DNA of 64,000 bases, taken from Gracilaria gracilis (taxonomy: Eukaryota; Rhodophyta; Florideophyceae; Gracilariales; Gracilariaceae). This document shows, in pieces, positions 18,825 through 28,285 of this stretch (positions are counted from its first letter, which is position 1; each line of letters opens with the position of its first letter). Under the pieces are notes generated by a model. The model did not search any database. It had not been told where the DNA came from and worked only from the letters and a program-made list of their open reading frames with translations. Location of the stretch: NCBI GenBank assembly GCA_030374805.1, contig JARGSG010000090.1:186001-250000 (forward strand), given 5' to 3'. The position numbers were made by a program, and so were the translations under genes.

Positions 18825-19018
18825 CTTTCTGAAACAGCTTGGGCGGAGTATCTCTTACAGTGCATCGCGCTTCCAGCGGTAGCGTACAGGTGTATTTTCA
18901 AGAACCAGGCGGGACTTGAACCCACAACCCCTGTATCTGGGCCCATAACCATAAAAACAGCTGAGCAACTCCGGCGCTCTCTGCGCTGGTTTCCTGCACG
19001 TGTCACTCATCTTTTATA
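18664..19018 (-). repeat. Right composite terminal repeat with tRNA-like segment
   Basis: Reading the minus strand from 19,018: TATAAAAGATGAGTGACACG, GGAGTTGCTCAGCTG (A-box-like), TGGTTATGGGCCCAG, then GGGTTCAAGTCCCGC (a good RNA polymerase III B box) and CCTGGTTCT, followed by the 137-bp unit core and a second unit ending in the coding sequence for YEDGDPS. So the unit core contains the end of the integrase gene. The left end lacks the B-box segment, so the two ends are not equal. Confidence 0.75.
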
Positions 19019-19023
19019 TTGCC

Positions 19024-19247
19024 AGCGAAGTTTCATACAAACAGGTTCACCACCTCGACTTCCCATGTGAAACCGTTGTAGAACGCTCGTTGAATGCGGC
19101 TCTGCTGTGGAGGCGAGCATTCAATGCGGGCTCCGTCTGTTACGGCGAAAACGCCGTGAAGATACTTCGCTTTCAGAGGTCGCGCGTGTGCCAGGAGTGC
19201 TGCGGAATGATCCATTTATTTTGCGTTAGGCCATTCAATGCGTGCAT
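19024..19247 (-). pseudogene. Harbinger-2 transposase, piece with the first catalytic Asp
   Basis: Minus strand reads ALLAHARPLKAKYLHGVFAV then TDGARIEC (first catalytic Asp, usually VDG) and YNGFTWEVEVVNLFVWNFAG. A TAA at 19,216-19,218 interrupts it (IEWPNAK, stop, MDHSAA). Joining across the TGCAT duplication to 35,437 gives NTIRDARIEWPNAK in frame. Confidence 0.75.
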
Positions 19248-19798
19248 TGTGATATAGTACGTATCGGGAGAGAACCCGAAGCTGTCTTGAGAGCGGGAGT
19301 TTCCCTAGCACTCGAGTGAGTGACTGTAATGTGTCCGAGCGGAGGAGTAAAAAAGAAAGCACCGGGCGGTCGGAGGGAGAGTGGACAGTCGGTATCACTA
19401 GACGTGCTCACGTACACACGAAAGGGTACGGACGGTCTAATAAACCTATACGTTCATATCCCGTTGGTCAGTGGGTCGCGCTACTTAGCGAAGAAGACGT
19501 ACGGCAAAGGATGCTTGAAATTTACTCCCGGGGGCTGCCGAGATACGAGCTACAACTAAATATCGGTCTGGCACCCGTACTATCTACTGTACACTTGGTT
19601 CAATTACAGTGCCACAGCCTGGCGCGGATCTAATCACCCACGTGTCCCACATGTTCCTTCCATCTATCCCTGCGGCAATCGCTCGCGATACGTACACGTG
19701 GCTAAGCCATCACGTCGTGCACACCCCCTTCGTACGTGAACGTACTATAGGATACGCCATACAGGTTGGCCGGCGTCGCCGCAACCTACTGTACCACA
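19248..19798 (-). repeat. Gypsy-3 3' LTR
   Basis: 551 bp, same length as the partner at 34,881-35,431. Starts TGTGATATAGTACG on plus. If it has antisense promoter activity it would drive the plus-strand frames from 20,299. Confidence 0.85.
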
Positions 19799-20298
19799 GA
19801 CCGACCTTCTTAAAGTACACTTCGTCCTCGAAGTGTCCGAATGGGTGTCGTTGTCGCAGCCTATAATCCGCACGGTAAAAAGAGGCCACCGTTCGCCTTC
19901 TTTTCGAAAATGGCCCGCCAGGGCTGGGACGAAGCCATGTCAAAATTTCCGGAACGTACGGTGGAAAACGGAACAGTGACGATCTCCGGATGGTGACGGA
20001 GAGCGTGGCGATTCCCCTACGCGACCCAGCGGAAGTGCGCGAGCTCCGTGGTGATGACGGCCGAGCTTCAATTCGACCCGAGCAGACGGTGCTGCGCTTG
20101 GTGTTAGCGAGCAGAGCAAACGCTGCATTGTCAGCATCCGTTTGGAATTCATTAAAACTATCCCAAGCAGCGTAATGCACGTGTCACCGCGAGCGGCGCT
20201 TGCAATGGGTATAAGTTCCGAACGGTCGTCGTTCTCGACGGGAGGTGCAACAGCGTGGGTTTAGTCGTATAAGAAGCGCTATCCGACTCGCGTTTGCG

Positions 20299-21402
20299 AT
20301 GTCGCAGCCGTCACCCGGCCATCGTTTGTTCGAATCGGGTAGCATGGCGAGCAACCCGAGCGAAGAGAAGAACCCGAACGAAGCGAACGCGCCTGCCACG
20401 AGTTCGCAAATGCCTACGCCGTTCCGCTCGGTACCGTTACCGGATCAGCAATATGACCACCGTCACCGTCGCTCATTCCAGGCGCCGCGTCGTGCGAAGC
20501 AGATTCCAATGTCCGTGACGGAGTACACTCAGACCAGTGCGTAGTACTTCGACGCTCGAAGGTTCGCGAAGATCCCTGTTTCTCTTCCATTGCGGGATGT
20601 CGCGAGTCGCAATCCAAAATGTACGAACATGGAGGCGTGGCAACCACGCTGGAATCACTTGGCCGGAATCACCGGTCATTCCCACGAGCGTACGTTTGGG
20701 AGATCGGATATGCCATTCCTGCGATGCCCGGAGGAGAAAAAATACCAGACGAGGTTGCAGCGGCTGATGCACCGCTTTGACTCCGATCGGAACTTTCCGC
20801 CTCCGGACGGGACCCCGCTCGCGCTGGTAATGTTTGAACCGCCGTACGACCACCTGTACTGGTTCAACCGTCGGCGCTGGGGGAGTAACGTCGCAACGGA
20901 AGCCCGAATTCGGTCGTCGCAGCGATACTTCTACGCCTGGCACAACGTCGAATTCTTCGATGTACCGGTTAACCGTCGTTCAGCTGTGTATTACAGCATG
21001 ACCGAATCGTGGAGTTCCGTCGACGTCGCTCGCAACCTGTCCGTTCCGAGGCCACCGGTGGTGGCGTATCACTCCGGGGAGCTGATGACCCCTGGGGATT
21101 TTAGCCGCGCGGTCTTGCAGGTTCTGTACGCTGAGTGGGGCGTCCTTGCCTTCATGGCCTTTCTGCAGGCCGCCGAAGCAGGCATGGAGGTGTTTACCCG
21201 AGCGGGAGACGAAAGGCTGTACCACAAGGACGGAGAGCCCAAGTACGGGAGGTTGTTCCCATTACCGAACAAATTAATCTGCATCCTGGCCAAGATGGGG
21301 ATGCACAATATCCTTCGCGGTACATCATGCCCTCCCACCGTCAGCGAGAAGCTCCTGCAGTACGCGTTGGAGACCGACTGGGATCAAACTTCCGGCTTCT
21401 AA
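20299..21402 (+). pseudogene. Gypsy-3 antisense frame 1, unidentified protein with one stop
   Basis: One frame of 367 codons from ATG 20,299 to TAA 21,400, with a single TAG at 20,542-20,544. It runs opposite to gag-pol. The first 80 residues are Pro/Ser-rich; the remainder is a compact, aromatic-rich domain (WQPRWNHLAGITGH, VMFEPPYDHLYWFNRR, DFSRAVLQVLYAEWGV, LPNKLICILAKMGMH). I recognise no family. Low stop density over 1.1 kb, protein-like composition and position suggest a real extra gene of this lineage; plant Tat-type gypsy elements are known to carry antisense frames in the same place. Confidence 0.55.
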
Positions 21403-21716
21403 TGGTACGACTACCACGCCGATACGTTTCCGGAAATGCCCGCTTCTGGTACTGGGCAGCTCGAATCGTTCGCGCTCTGTTGCCATACGGTCGTCTTCCT
21501 CCCTGGCCGTTCTCCACGAAGCCAGACTACTTTCCGCACGGATACATGGCTCAGGACTTCGAGCCTGTGACTGCGCCGCCGAAACACGAGATAGGGATGC
21601 AAACGGACGCAATGGAGCCCACTCCTGCACCTGAGCCTGAATTGGAGGTGGTAGAAGTGCCGGAACGTACGGATAAGAACGCACCGGCCGGTGTCGCCGG
21701 CAAAAGACTGGACTAG
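21403..21716 (+). pseudogene. Gypsy-3 antisense frame 1, C-terminal continuation in another frame
   Basis: The frame open from 21,135 continues beyond 21,402 with protein-like sequence (NARFWYWAARIVRALLPYGR, DYFPHGYMAQDFEP) and a Pro/Glu-rich tail, ending TAG at 21,714. It probably continues antisense frame 1 after a frameshift near 21,390. Its stop codon touches the ATG of the next frame (TAGATG). Confidence 0.45.
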
Positions 21717-22679
21717 ATGGGTCTAGACTTTGCCGTTAATGAGGCGGGAGCTGCGTTCGCCGCATTGCGCTCCGTTTGCGTTCCGTTCGGAGAAGACGAG
21801 CCCACGAACGAGGCAGAAGCTCTGCTCACCGCTCGGGGTTGGTTACGCCGTGCGGTCAACGCCGAGGCGGCGTTGCGGGAGCAGAAGCAGGCGCAGATCG
21901 ACCTTCTACGGTTTCTTCGCAAGCTTAGCCTGCATGTAATGGAGTCGTATGAGCGTGCCATGATGGCTGGGATAGGCCCAGCGTCAAATCCGAGCGGAGG
22001 GCCTCTGGTGACTGAAGCTCCTGCCATCGAGGAGCTCATTGACCGTTCGTACGAAGGGATTGAGGAGCAGGAAGCTGCCGAGTACCGCGTGCAGCAGGCA
22101 GTCGGTAACCTGAGGAGGATCAATAACTCCTTCTTTCAGGGAGTGTCGTTGAACCTCCATACCCGGCCCGGAACACCAGCGGAAGAATTCTTCCACCTTC
22201 GTGCGCTTCGGCTTCTAGAAGCCGAAGCGCACGAAGGTGCAGGGGGAGCTGAGGTTGCTGGGGCTGCGCAGGCAGAAGGTCCAGTTGATGGTGGTGGACC
22301 CGTACAGCGTGTCGATGCGGCGATGAGTTCCCCGGGCGGTCCTTCTCCGAGCGGTCCAGCGGTTCGTGCCGAAGCACCATCTGCTGTCGCACCCGATGAG
22401 GACACAGTCTTGCCGGGCCCAGCGCCATCCGTGGGGAACAGACCGAGCGGGAAGAGAGTAGTCGTCCCTGCCGAACGGACTGCGCCATTTCCTGGAACGT
22501 CGGCTCCATTTCAGCCAGCGGGACCGTCCGGTATCACAAAACGCGCAACGCCTGGCGCTTCCACTTTGGGGCGCGGATTCCGTTCGGGCCTTCCCGTACC
22601 TCCCAGGTGTGGACGTGGGCGCGGTGGGGGCATCACGAAGACCGTGCCAGCCACGAGGCGCGTAGGTAAACGCGGTTAG
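21717..22679 (+). CDS. Gypsy-3 antisense frame 2, helical protein with RG-rich tail
   Basis: 320 residues from ATG 21,717, uninterrupted, in phase with and directly after the previous stop. The first half is predicted helical and rich in Ala, Glu and Arg (AALREQKQAQIDLLRFLRKL, IEEQEAAEYRVQQAVGNLRR); the middle contains HLRALRLLEAEAHEGAG, encoded by the 46-bp palindrome; the second half is Pro/Gly/Ser-rich with a basic RG tail (CGRGRGGGITK), suggesting nucleic-acid binding. No known family. It could be the C-terminal half of one protein with frame 1 (single nonsense TAG) or a re-initiated second product. Confidence 0.5.
   Translation: MGLDFAVNEAGAAFAALRSVCVPFGEDEPTNEAEALLTARGWLRRAVNAEAALREQKQAQIDLLRFLRKLSLHVMESYERAMMAGIGPASNPSGGPLVTEAPAIEELIDRSYEGIEEQEAAEYRVQQAVGNLRRINNSFFQGVSLNLHTRPGTPAEEFFHLRALRLLEAEAHEGAGGAEVAGAAQAEGPVDGGGPVQRVDAAMSSPGGPSPSGPAVRAEAPSAVAPDEDTVLPGPAPSVGNRPSGKRVVVPAERTAPFPGTSAPFQPAGPSGITKRATPGASTLGRGFRSGLPVPPRCGRGRGGGITKTVPATRRVGKRG
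22181..22239. repeat. Perfect 46-bp palindrome next to a 14-bp palindrome
   Basis: 22,194-22,239 is its own reverse complement with no spacer: it starts CACCTTCGTGCGCTTCGG, is centred on CTAG at 22,215-22,218 and ends with GAAGGTG. GGAAGAATTCTTCC (22,181-22,194) adjoins it. Both lie in antisense frame 2. Spacer-less palindromes of this length tend to be unstable in cells and in clones. Confidence 0.9.
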
Positions 22680-23380
22680 ACCTAAACGGACTTTGTCTCG
22701 CTCGCTTCAGTAAATGGCCTTGTGGCCTCTTGCTTGTTTGAATTCCTTTGGCGTACTGGTTGATACTTGACAGTTCTGACTGCCGTTGCCGTTCTCGGAA
22801 AAGACGGGGTCATGCAAAGTCGAAAAAGATGGGGTTGTCCCCTTGCGTACGATAGTGGTGGCGGAACACTGGGTGTGCCGTGTCAGTTCCTGGTTCGTCA
22901 CGGGGGCTCGCGCAGCGAGCGCTGCGTTGTGCGCGCTTGACCGTGTGGCGCGGCACGTGCCTGGCGACGTCCAAAAAATTAGAAATTAATCGTGCTACGA
23001 GCGTATGCGCATCATGCGGGCGTCGGTATCAGATTCGGTGCACAGTAATGTGCGTAGACGCCGTGCATGCAAGCCAAAAAATTGCTAAGTATTTTGGCCG
23101 TGCGGAGAGCCTGAATCGGGCATTTAGAGCGCCTGAAACGCCCGCGTTTCGGAACTAGCAACCAAACTCTGAATCTGCGTTTTTGATACCGTACGAACGG
23201 GCAATTTCCGCGCCCAATTTCTTGATTCGCCTTGCAGGTGACCGCAGCGCGCATTGTGGCGCGCACTGGTCATGCGCTTCCAGAGAGCATGCAAGTCCGT
23301 CCAGTAGTGCCCCGCACGTGCTCCCCGCGTGCAATGGAACGTGTGCGGTGCCATATCGCGGCGCCGCCCGACGCTCCGTA
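22680..23380. other. Convergent gap between antisense frames and pol
   Basis: About 700 bp between the ends of antisense frame 2 (plus) and the chromodomain frame (minus). I see no coding signature or strong repeat. It is where convergent transcripts would terminate or overlap. Confidence 0.5.
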
Positions 23381-24215
23381 CTAAAGCCCGCGCGATTGTT
23401 CCGTGCGCTCTGTGCGGTTCTCCCCCCTACGGTTCACTTCCGTTTCGTTCACTTTTCCCCCTCCCTGAGGTGTGGCAGATTCCGCTTGGGTTCTGCGACG
23501 CCAATATTGGGCTATAAAGTGTTGGGGGAGATGCTCAGGGGGTTCAAAAGTGGCGTTTGCAGCGGTGTAACCGTGCCAACGTGTACGGTACTGTCGTCCG
23601 CTCTGTTTGTCGCGGTGTGCGACGACGCGCTCAACTATGCTTGGAACCATTCCGGACGGCGCTGTTGGCGCTGCTTTGCCCACTATGTCGTCTGCGAAAG
23701 AGCCTTGCCGATCGGCTACGACCGGACCACGCGTACGTTCGGTTGTGACTGGTGCGGTACTCTGGCTAACGGACGAAGCCTTCGTAACACGGTCAATACT
23801 GACCGTGTTATGGATACCGTCCTGGTCAATAGTGACGGTTGTGTCCGTTGCGGAAATAAACGTGAACGGGCCAGTCGTCTTCGGTAAGAGCTTCCGATAC
23901 GTACGGTCTTGGTCCGTGAGGTCCTCGTCTGTGCTCCTATAGTCCGGTCGGTCGACAAAAACTTCGTCTCCAGCAGCAAAGCTGCGTGTGTACCGTACGG
24001 TCCTATCAAAGTCCTCTTTGTAGCGCTGTTGCGCACGCGTCAGCTTTGTCCGTGCGGTCTGTAGCGTAGCTTGCAGCAGCTTTAGCGTATAACGCTTAAG
24101 CTGAGCTGCTGTAGGCTGCGTTGGAGTAGCCGGATTCAATGCCGTACTGGGTTCGTCCAAAAGTACGCTCGGAGGTGTACGTGTGAGGACGACTCGGAAC
24201 GGAGAAGTTCCCAAC
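23381..24215 (-). pseudogene. Gypsy-3 integrase C-terminus and chromodomain
   Basis: Minus strand continues the integrase after the solo LTR (GTSPFRVVLTRTPPS), with a basic linker (ARTKLTRAQQRYKEDFDR), the GDEVFVDRP module and a chromodomain (VERVVAHRDKQSGRQYRTRW, HGYTAANATFEPPEHLP). It lacks stops for 277 codons. The tail after the chromodomain is charged and of no known family. Confidence 0.75.
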
Positions 24216-24898
24216 TGTAGTATTCCACTAATGACTGTTGTGTCTCGGTAGCGAGTGGATGTCTACGAAAAGACCGCGATGAGCGGATGTCGCCTTGCCA
24301 GCAACAGTTCGAAGAAAAGGAGTCGAGTGCGACAATAAATATCAGGAGGTAACCGAAATAATATGCGAATGGCGTGTGTACACGGTGGTGTGTCCAAATA
24401 CGGTGTTACGGCGAACCTCGAGGCAGACGAATAATCCCTGTGAGAACACAACGAATACAACACAAAACAAGACAAAACAACACGAGAAACAAACGTAGTA
24501 GCACAGGATATCCTCGGAACAAGAGCTATAGCTCAGGTACGGTTAAGTACTGATGCTATAGGTGTCCCTTCGTCGTCAACGACTTAAGATTCCTGACAAC
24601 GCACCAAGATGGTGTGAAGCTGGTTGTTGGTTGGCGTCTGCCTCCCTCCCCTGGGCTCTGTGCCCTTTATTGCGCCGTGAGGCAGTCTAAACAATGTACT
24701 GTAATGTATCACTCGTGGCGCACCACTAGATAATTATCTACACAAATATCAAATAAAATATCAGGTGCAGGCGCCGTACAAGTGTACACCAAGTACAGAG
24801 CTCCTAATCCATTCTAGTCATGCGTATATCTATGAAGGATAGCTTCCACCACTTAAGCGCATGCACGCGCACACAATGTCTGACATCGGAATACTACA
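24216..24898. mobile_element. Solo LTR inserted in gypsy-3 integrase
   Basis: 683 bp with ends TGTAGTATTCC and GGAATACTACA (perfect inverted 11-mers) and duplication CCAAC (24,211-24,215 and 24,899-24,903). Excising it with one CCAAC joins YNLQVHRSL to GTSPFRVV in frame. No coding capacity, so a solo LTR left by recombination or a short non-autonomous LTR-like element. Confidence 0.85.
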
Positions 24899-25560
24899 CC
24901 AACGATCGGTGCACCTGCAGATTGTAGCCGTACGTTAACGGTTGCACGTACGCGTACCACGTTCTCTGGTCGTCCGCAACGTTATGGCGCAGACGCTCCA
25001 CGAGTGTCTTATTGAACCGTTCGGCCTGCCCGTTTGTCTACGGGTAATACGCCGTGGTGAGTACGTGTTTGGTACCCAAAGCGAAGCACACTGTCTCGAA
25101 GAACTTCGACACAAACTGCGGTCCGTTATCGGTCAACATGTAGTTCGGTATTCCATAAGGATAAACCCAGTGTTCGAGGAACACTTTGGCTACAGCTGTT
25201 GCTGTTCTAGACCGCATTGGTACTGCGCGAGCCAGTTTGCTGAACCGGTCGGTCATTACCATTATGTACTGATATCCGTTTAAGGACTTCGTGAATGGGC
25301 CTACGATGTCCATGGCGATGAATTCCAGTGGGCCAGCGGCGGGGAACAGCTTCAGCAGCTTCTGCGAAAGGAAGCGGGTTCCTCTCGTAGCCAGACACGT
25401 GCGGCAATCTCGTACGGGCTGGAATACGTCATTGGCCATGTTGGGCCAATAGAAGTCCCGGCGGAGGCTCTCGTACATCCGTGTGGAGCCTGGGTGTCAG
25501 ACCGTGCGGGGGTACTGCTCCAAATAGAGAACGCTTGGCTGCGGAGACGCAGGCACGACC
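24899..25560 (-). pseudogene. Gypsy-3 integrase core
   Basis: Contains the zinc-site CRTCLATRG and a complete DDE set: Asp in IAMDIVGPF, Asp in MLTDNGPQF, Glu in TNGQAERFNKT. An in-frame TAG lies between the second Asp block and the Glu block (after LTTAYYP, near 25,036), and the zinc-domain start is in a different frame near 25,500. Confidence 0.75.
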
Positions 25561-25562
25561 TT

Positions 25563-27373
25563 CTAGACGGCACCGTCCCCTGGAGCCTTCCGTACAATAA
25601 GTCCGTGTCGGTCAACGTCGAAGAAAGTGACACCCTTGCCGATGTTCTTCCGTACGGACCCACAGAAAGCGTCCGTCGCTTGCTCGCGGACCAGTTCCTC
25701 GATGGTGAGCGGTACGACATTGGTGTCTTCTCCCGGAATTGTTAGGACTTCGGGAAGTCCTGGAGCTGACCGTTCGGACTTAGCCCAGTCGATGCACACC
25801 TCAGTGTACTCTGTTCTGTCAACGGAGATGTTGGCGATTAAGTAGCCATCCTCCGTACGGTCATCAACGAACAAGCAGGGAACCTCGTCGTCCAGCAGAG
25901 TATTGTCTTCGCCATCCGTACGTATTCGGGAAGGGCCTCTGCAGCCTGGTGTTTTATCCCCGGGCGGTGAATGACGTCGAAGTCGTACTCCATCAGGCGA
26001 AGTCGCCAGCGTGCCAATCGTCCAGACGCGTCCGCTAGGTTGAGCAGCCACCTCAGAGAGTGGTGATCCGTTCGGACTGTAAACTTCTGACCCTCTAGGT
26101 ACGGTCGGAGGTGTAGGATGGCCCATACAACTGCCAGGCATTCCGGCTCGGCCGTAGAGTAGCTTCGCTCCGCCTTGGTTAGGGAGCGACTCCAGTATCC
26201 GATCGAGAGGAGTTCGCCGTCTGGTTGCCTTTGAAGGAGAGCGTATCCCAACTGACGATCACACGCGTCAGTATCCAGTACGTACGGTAGCCTTTGCTTC
26301 GGAATGGCCAGAATTGGGGGCCGAATGAGACGTTGACGGAGTTCATCGAACGCCTCATATTCCATATCGAACAGCGTTTCGAAACGCGTGGGCTGACCCT
26401 TCGCCAGCTTTGCATTCAGCGGAGCCGTTATTCGGGCAAAATTGGTGACGAAAGGTCGGAAGACATTGCAGAGTCCCAAGAACGATCGGAGTTCCGTCTG
26501 GGTCGCTGGAGGCTTTGCCTGATTAATAGCATCCTGTGTCCTATTAGACACCTGCAGCTTCCCCGGGCGGATAACATGTCCCAGGTAGTCTACTGTGCCG
26601 CTGAAGAAGTGGCACTTGTCCAGTCGTAACGTAACGCCAGCCGTCCTGAGCATCTGTAATATCGTCCGTACGTGCTCTTAGCGTTCTTCGACCGTTCTGG
26701 AATAGATGATCACATCATCTAGGTATACCAGAGCGTACTGCCACTTGACCCTGGATAGGATAATATCCAGAGCCCGCTGGAAGGTTGCCGGTGCGTTCTT
26801 GAGTCCGAATGGCATACGCACGTAACGATAGAGACCCATATGGGATGTGAAGGTGGTTGTATCCCGATCGGACTCGTCTAGTTCAGTTTGCCAATACCCA
26901 CTGTTCGCATCCAATGTGCAGAATATCCATGCGTCTCGGAGTGAATCAATGCACTCGTCCATGCGTGGTAACGGGTAGGTATCCCGTGCGGTCGCAGCAT
27001 TCAGGCTTCGATAGTCGAAACAGAAGCGGAGGCTTCCGTCCTTCTTTTGAGCGAATACGACCAGACTGGCCCATTCTGCTGACGAGGGTTCAATGACTCC
27101 TACCGCCGGTTGCTTTGTCACTTCCGTGCGTTCTAACTCTCTCCGTGCAGGTTCTGCTCTGTATGGCATTTGGAATATGGGCTTGGTGCCCGGTTCCAAA
27201 TGTATACGGTGCTTGGCGGCAGAGATTTTGCCCAAGTGGCCGTCCCACATGTCCTGAAACGGTCGGAGAAGTTCAATGACTTCTTTCCGTTCGGATTCGT
27301 ATTCAGGACTGATTTGGACGCGCTGAGGCCAATCCTCTTCGTACGAGGATCCGTTCGGACTCACGCTTCCCAA
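25563..27373 (-). pseudogene. Gypsy-3 reverse transcriptase and RNase H
   Basis: Reverse-transcriptase blocks are complete: VIEPSSAEWASLVVFAQKKD, LRFCFDYRSLN, YPLPRMDECID, MPFGLKNAPATFQR and the catalytic ALVYLDDVIIYS. A TAA at 26,678-26,680 follows, then the connection domain (LRLDKCHFF, YLGHVI) and RNase H (LDTDACDRQLGYALLQRQ, AEPECLAVVWAI, RTDHHSLRWLL). A frameshift near 25,930 moves the tail to another frame, which runs to 25,563. Confidence 0.8.
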
Positions 27374-27656
27374 TTTCGTACCACTCCCCCCTTCTTAGAC
27401 TCGTCGCTCTGCGACCGGTCCGACTGGGGTGTGATGAGTGCAATGAGGGACGGTAGGGCGAGTCCGATAACGGCTCGCTTGTGCAAACGAACCTAGCGGT
27501 CAGATAGATTGGCTATCGCACGAAAAAGGGGACATCCGGGCGGAGATCCATAACTCCATTTGCGAGCAACGTGATCTCAAGAGTCGAACCCGTTCGGTGA
27601 TGAGACTGTAAAAAGACCAGACCGGACGCTTTGGTTGTTACCTGAACCTGTGTTTC

Positions 27657-28130
27657 CTACATAGGTGGCAACGTGACCGGGCGCGCGACGTGGACCTTAT
27701 TGGACGAAGTAGCACGCTCGGATTGTACCGGATATTGCCGTACGTTCGTGGGCGTTCGAGGCCCGTAAGCATGGGACAATATCGATACCGGACGGGAGTG
27801 TCGCAGCAGAATAGTCCGTTTCGGTGGTAATATTCCAAGTACGTATCGATCTATGAAAGAGGTACCAAGAATTACACTGGTGGAAAGGTTTGATACCACG
27901 TGGAATTGAACCTTAACATGTAAATCACCGATACGGACCGTGAGCGGCAAAGAGCCGACAACGTCCATACGGTTACGAAAGGCGTCAGTGATGCAAGGTC
28001 GTAGGTCCGTGTGTAGGCGAGATTGCCACCGAGGGGGCAGATGACGCTCGTGGATCAGACATCGTGCGCCTCCGGTGTCCAGAACGCCCGTTAACGGATA
28101 CATTACTGCCGAGCATAAGCCAAGAGACAA
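27657..28130 (-). pseudogene. Gypsy-3 aspartic protease
   Basis: Minus strand has the retropepsin motif TGVLDTGGARCLIHE and the flap-side motif VILGTSFIDRYVLGI. It lies between gag (ending 28,286) and reverse transcriptase, in a separate frame, which implies frameshifts or decay on both sides. Confidence 0.7.
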
Positions 28131-28285
28131 GTTTACCTTATAATTGGCGCTGGCGAGTAGAACCGTGTCGTTGAAGTGCTCAGAAACGCCAAGGGAGCAA
28201 GTCAGAACTGATGATCCCGTGTCGAAGTTGTGATTAACCGTATCTGACAGGTTTGGACTGTGCTTCCCCGGAGGAGACGGTGCCC

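Larger units (their letters stand above)
16438..19018 (+). mobile_element. Integrase transposon with composite terminal inverted repeats
   Basis: 2581 bp flanked by the 5-bp duplication TTGCC (16,433-16,437 and 19,019-19,023), proven by exact repair of the Harbinger-2 frame when removed. Outer ends are TATAAAAGATGAGTGACACG at 16,438 and its reverse complement ending at 19,018. It encodes one uninterrupted protein with a retroviral-type integrase but no reverse transcriptase. The termini are inverted, so it is not an ordinary LTR element; Ginger-type DNA transposons are the closest described concept, but those have different ends and a 4-bp duplication. Both termini contain TGGTTATGGGCCCAG, the copia-type primer site for half of initiator tRNA-Met. 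Confidence 0.8.

Noticed and set aside
18880-18990. A true tRNA gene
   Set aside because: B box is good but acceptor and D stems do not pair and the anticodon arm cannot be formed; treated as tRNA-like.
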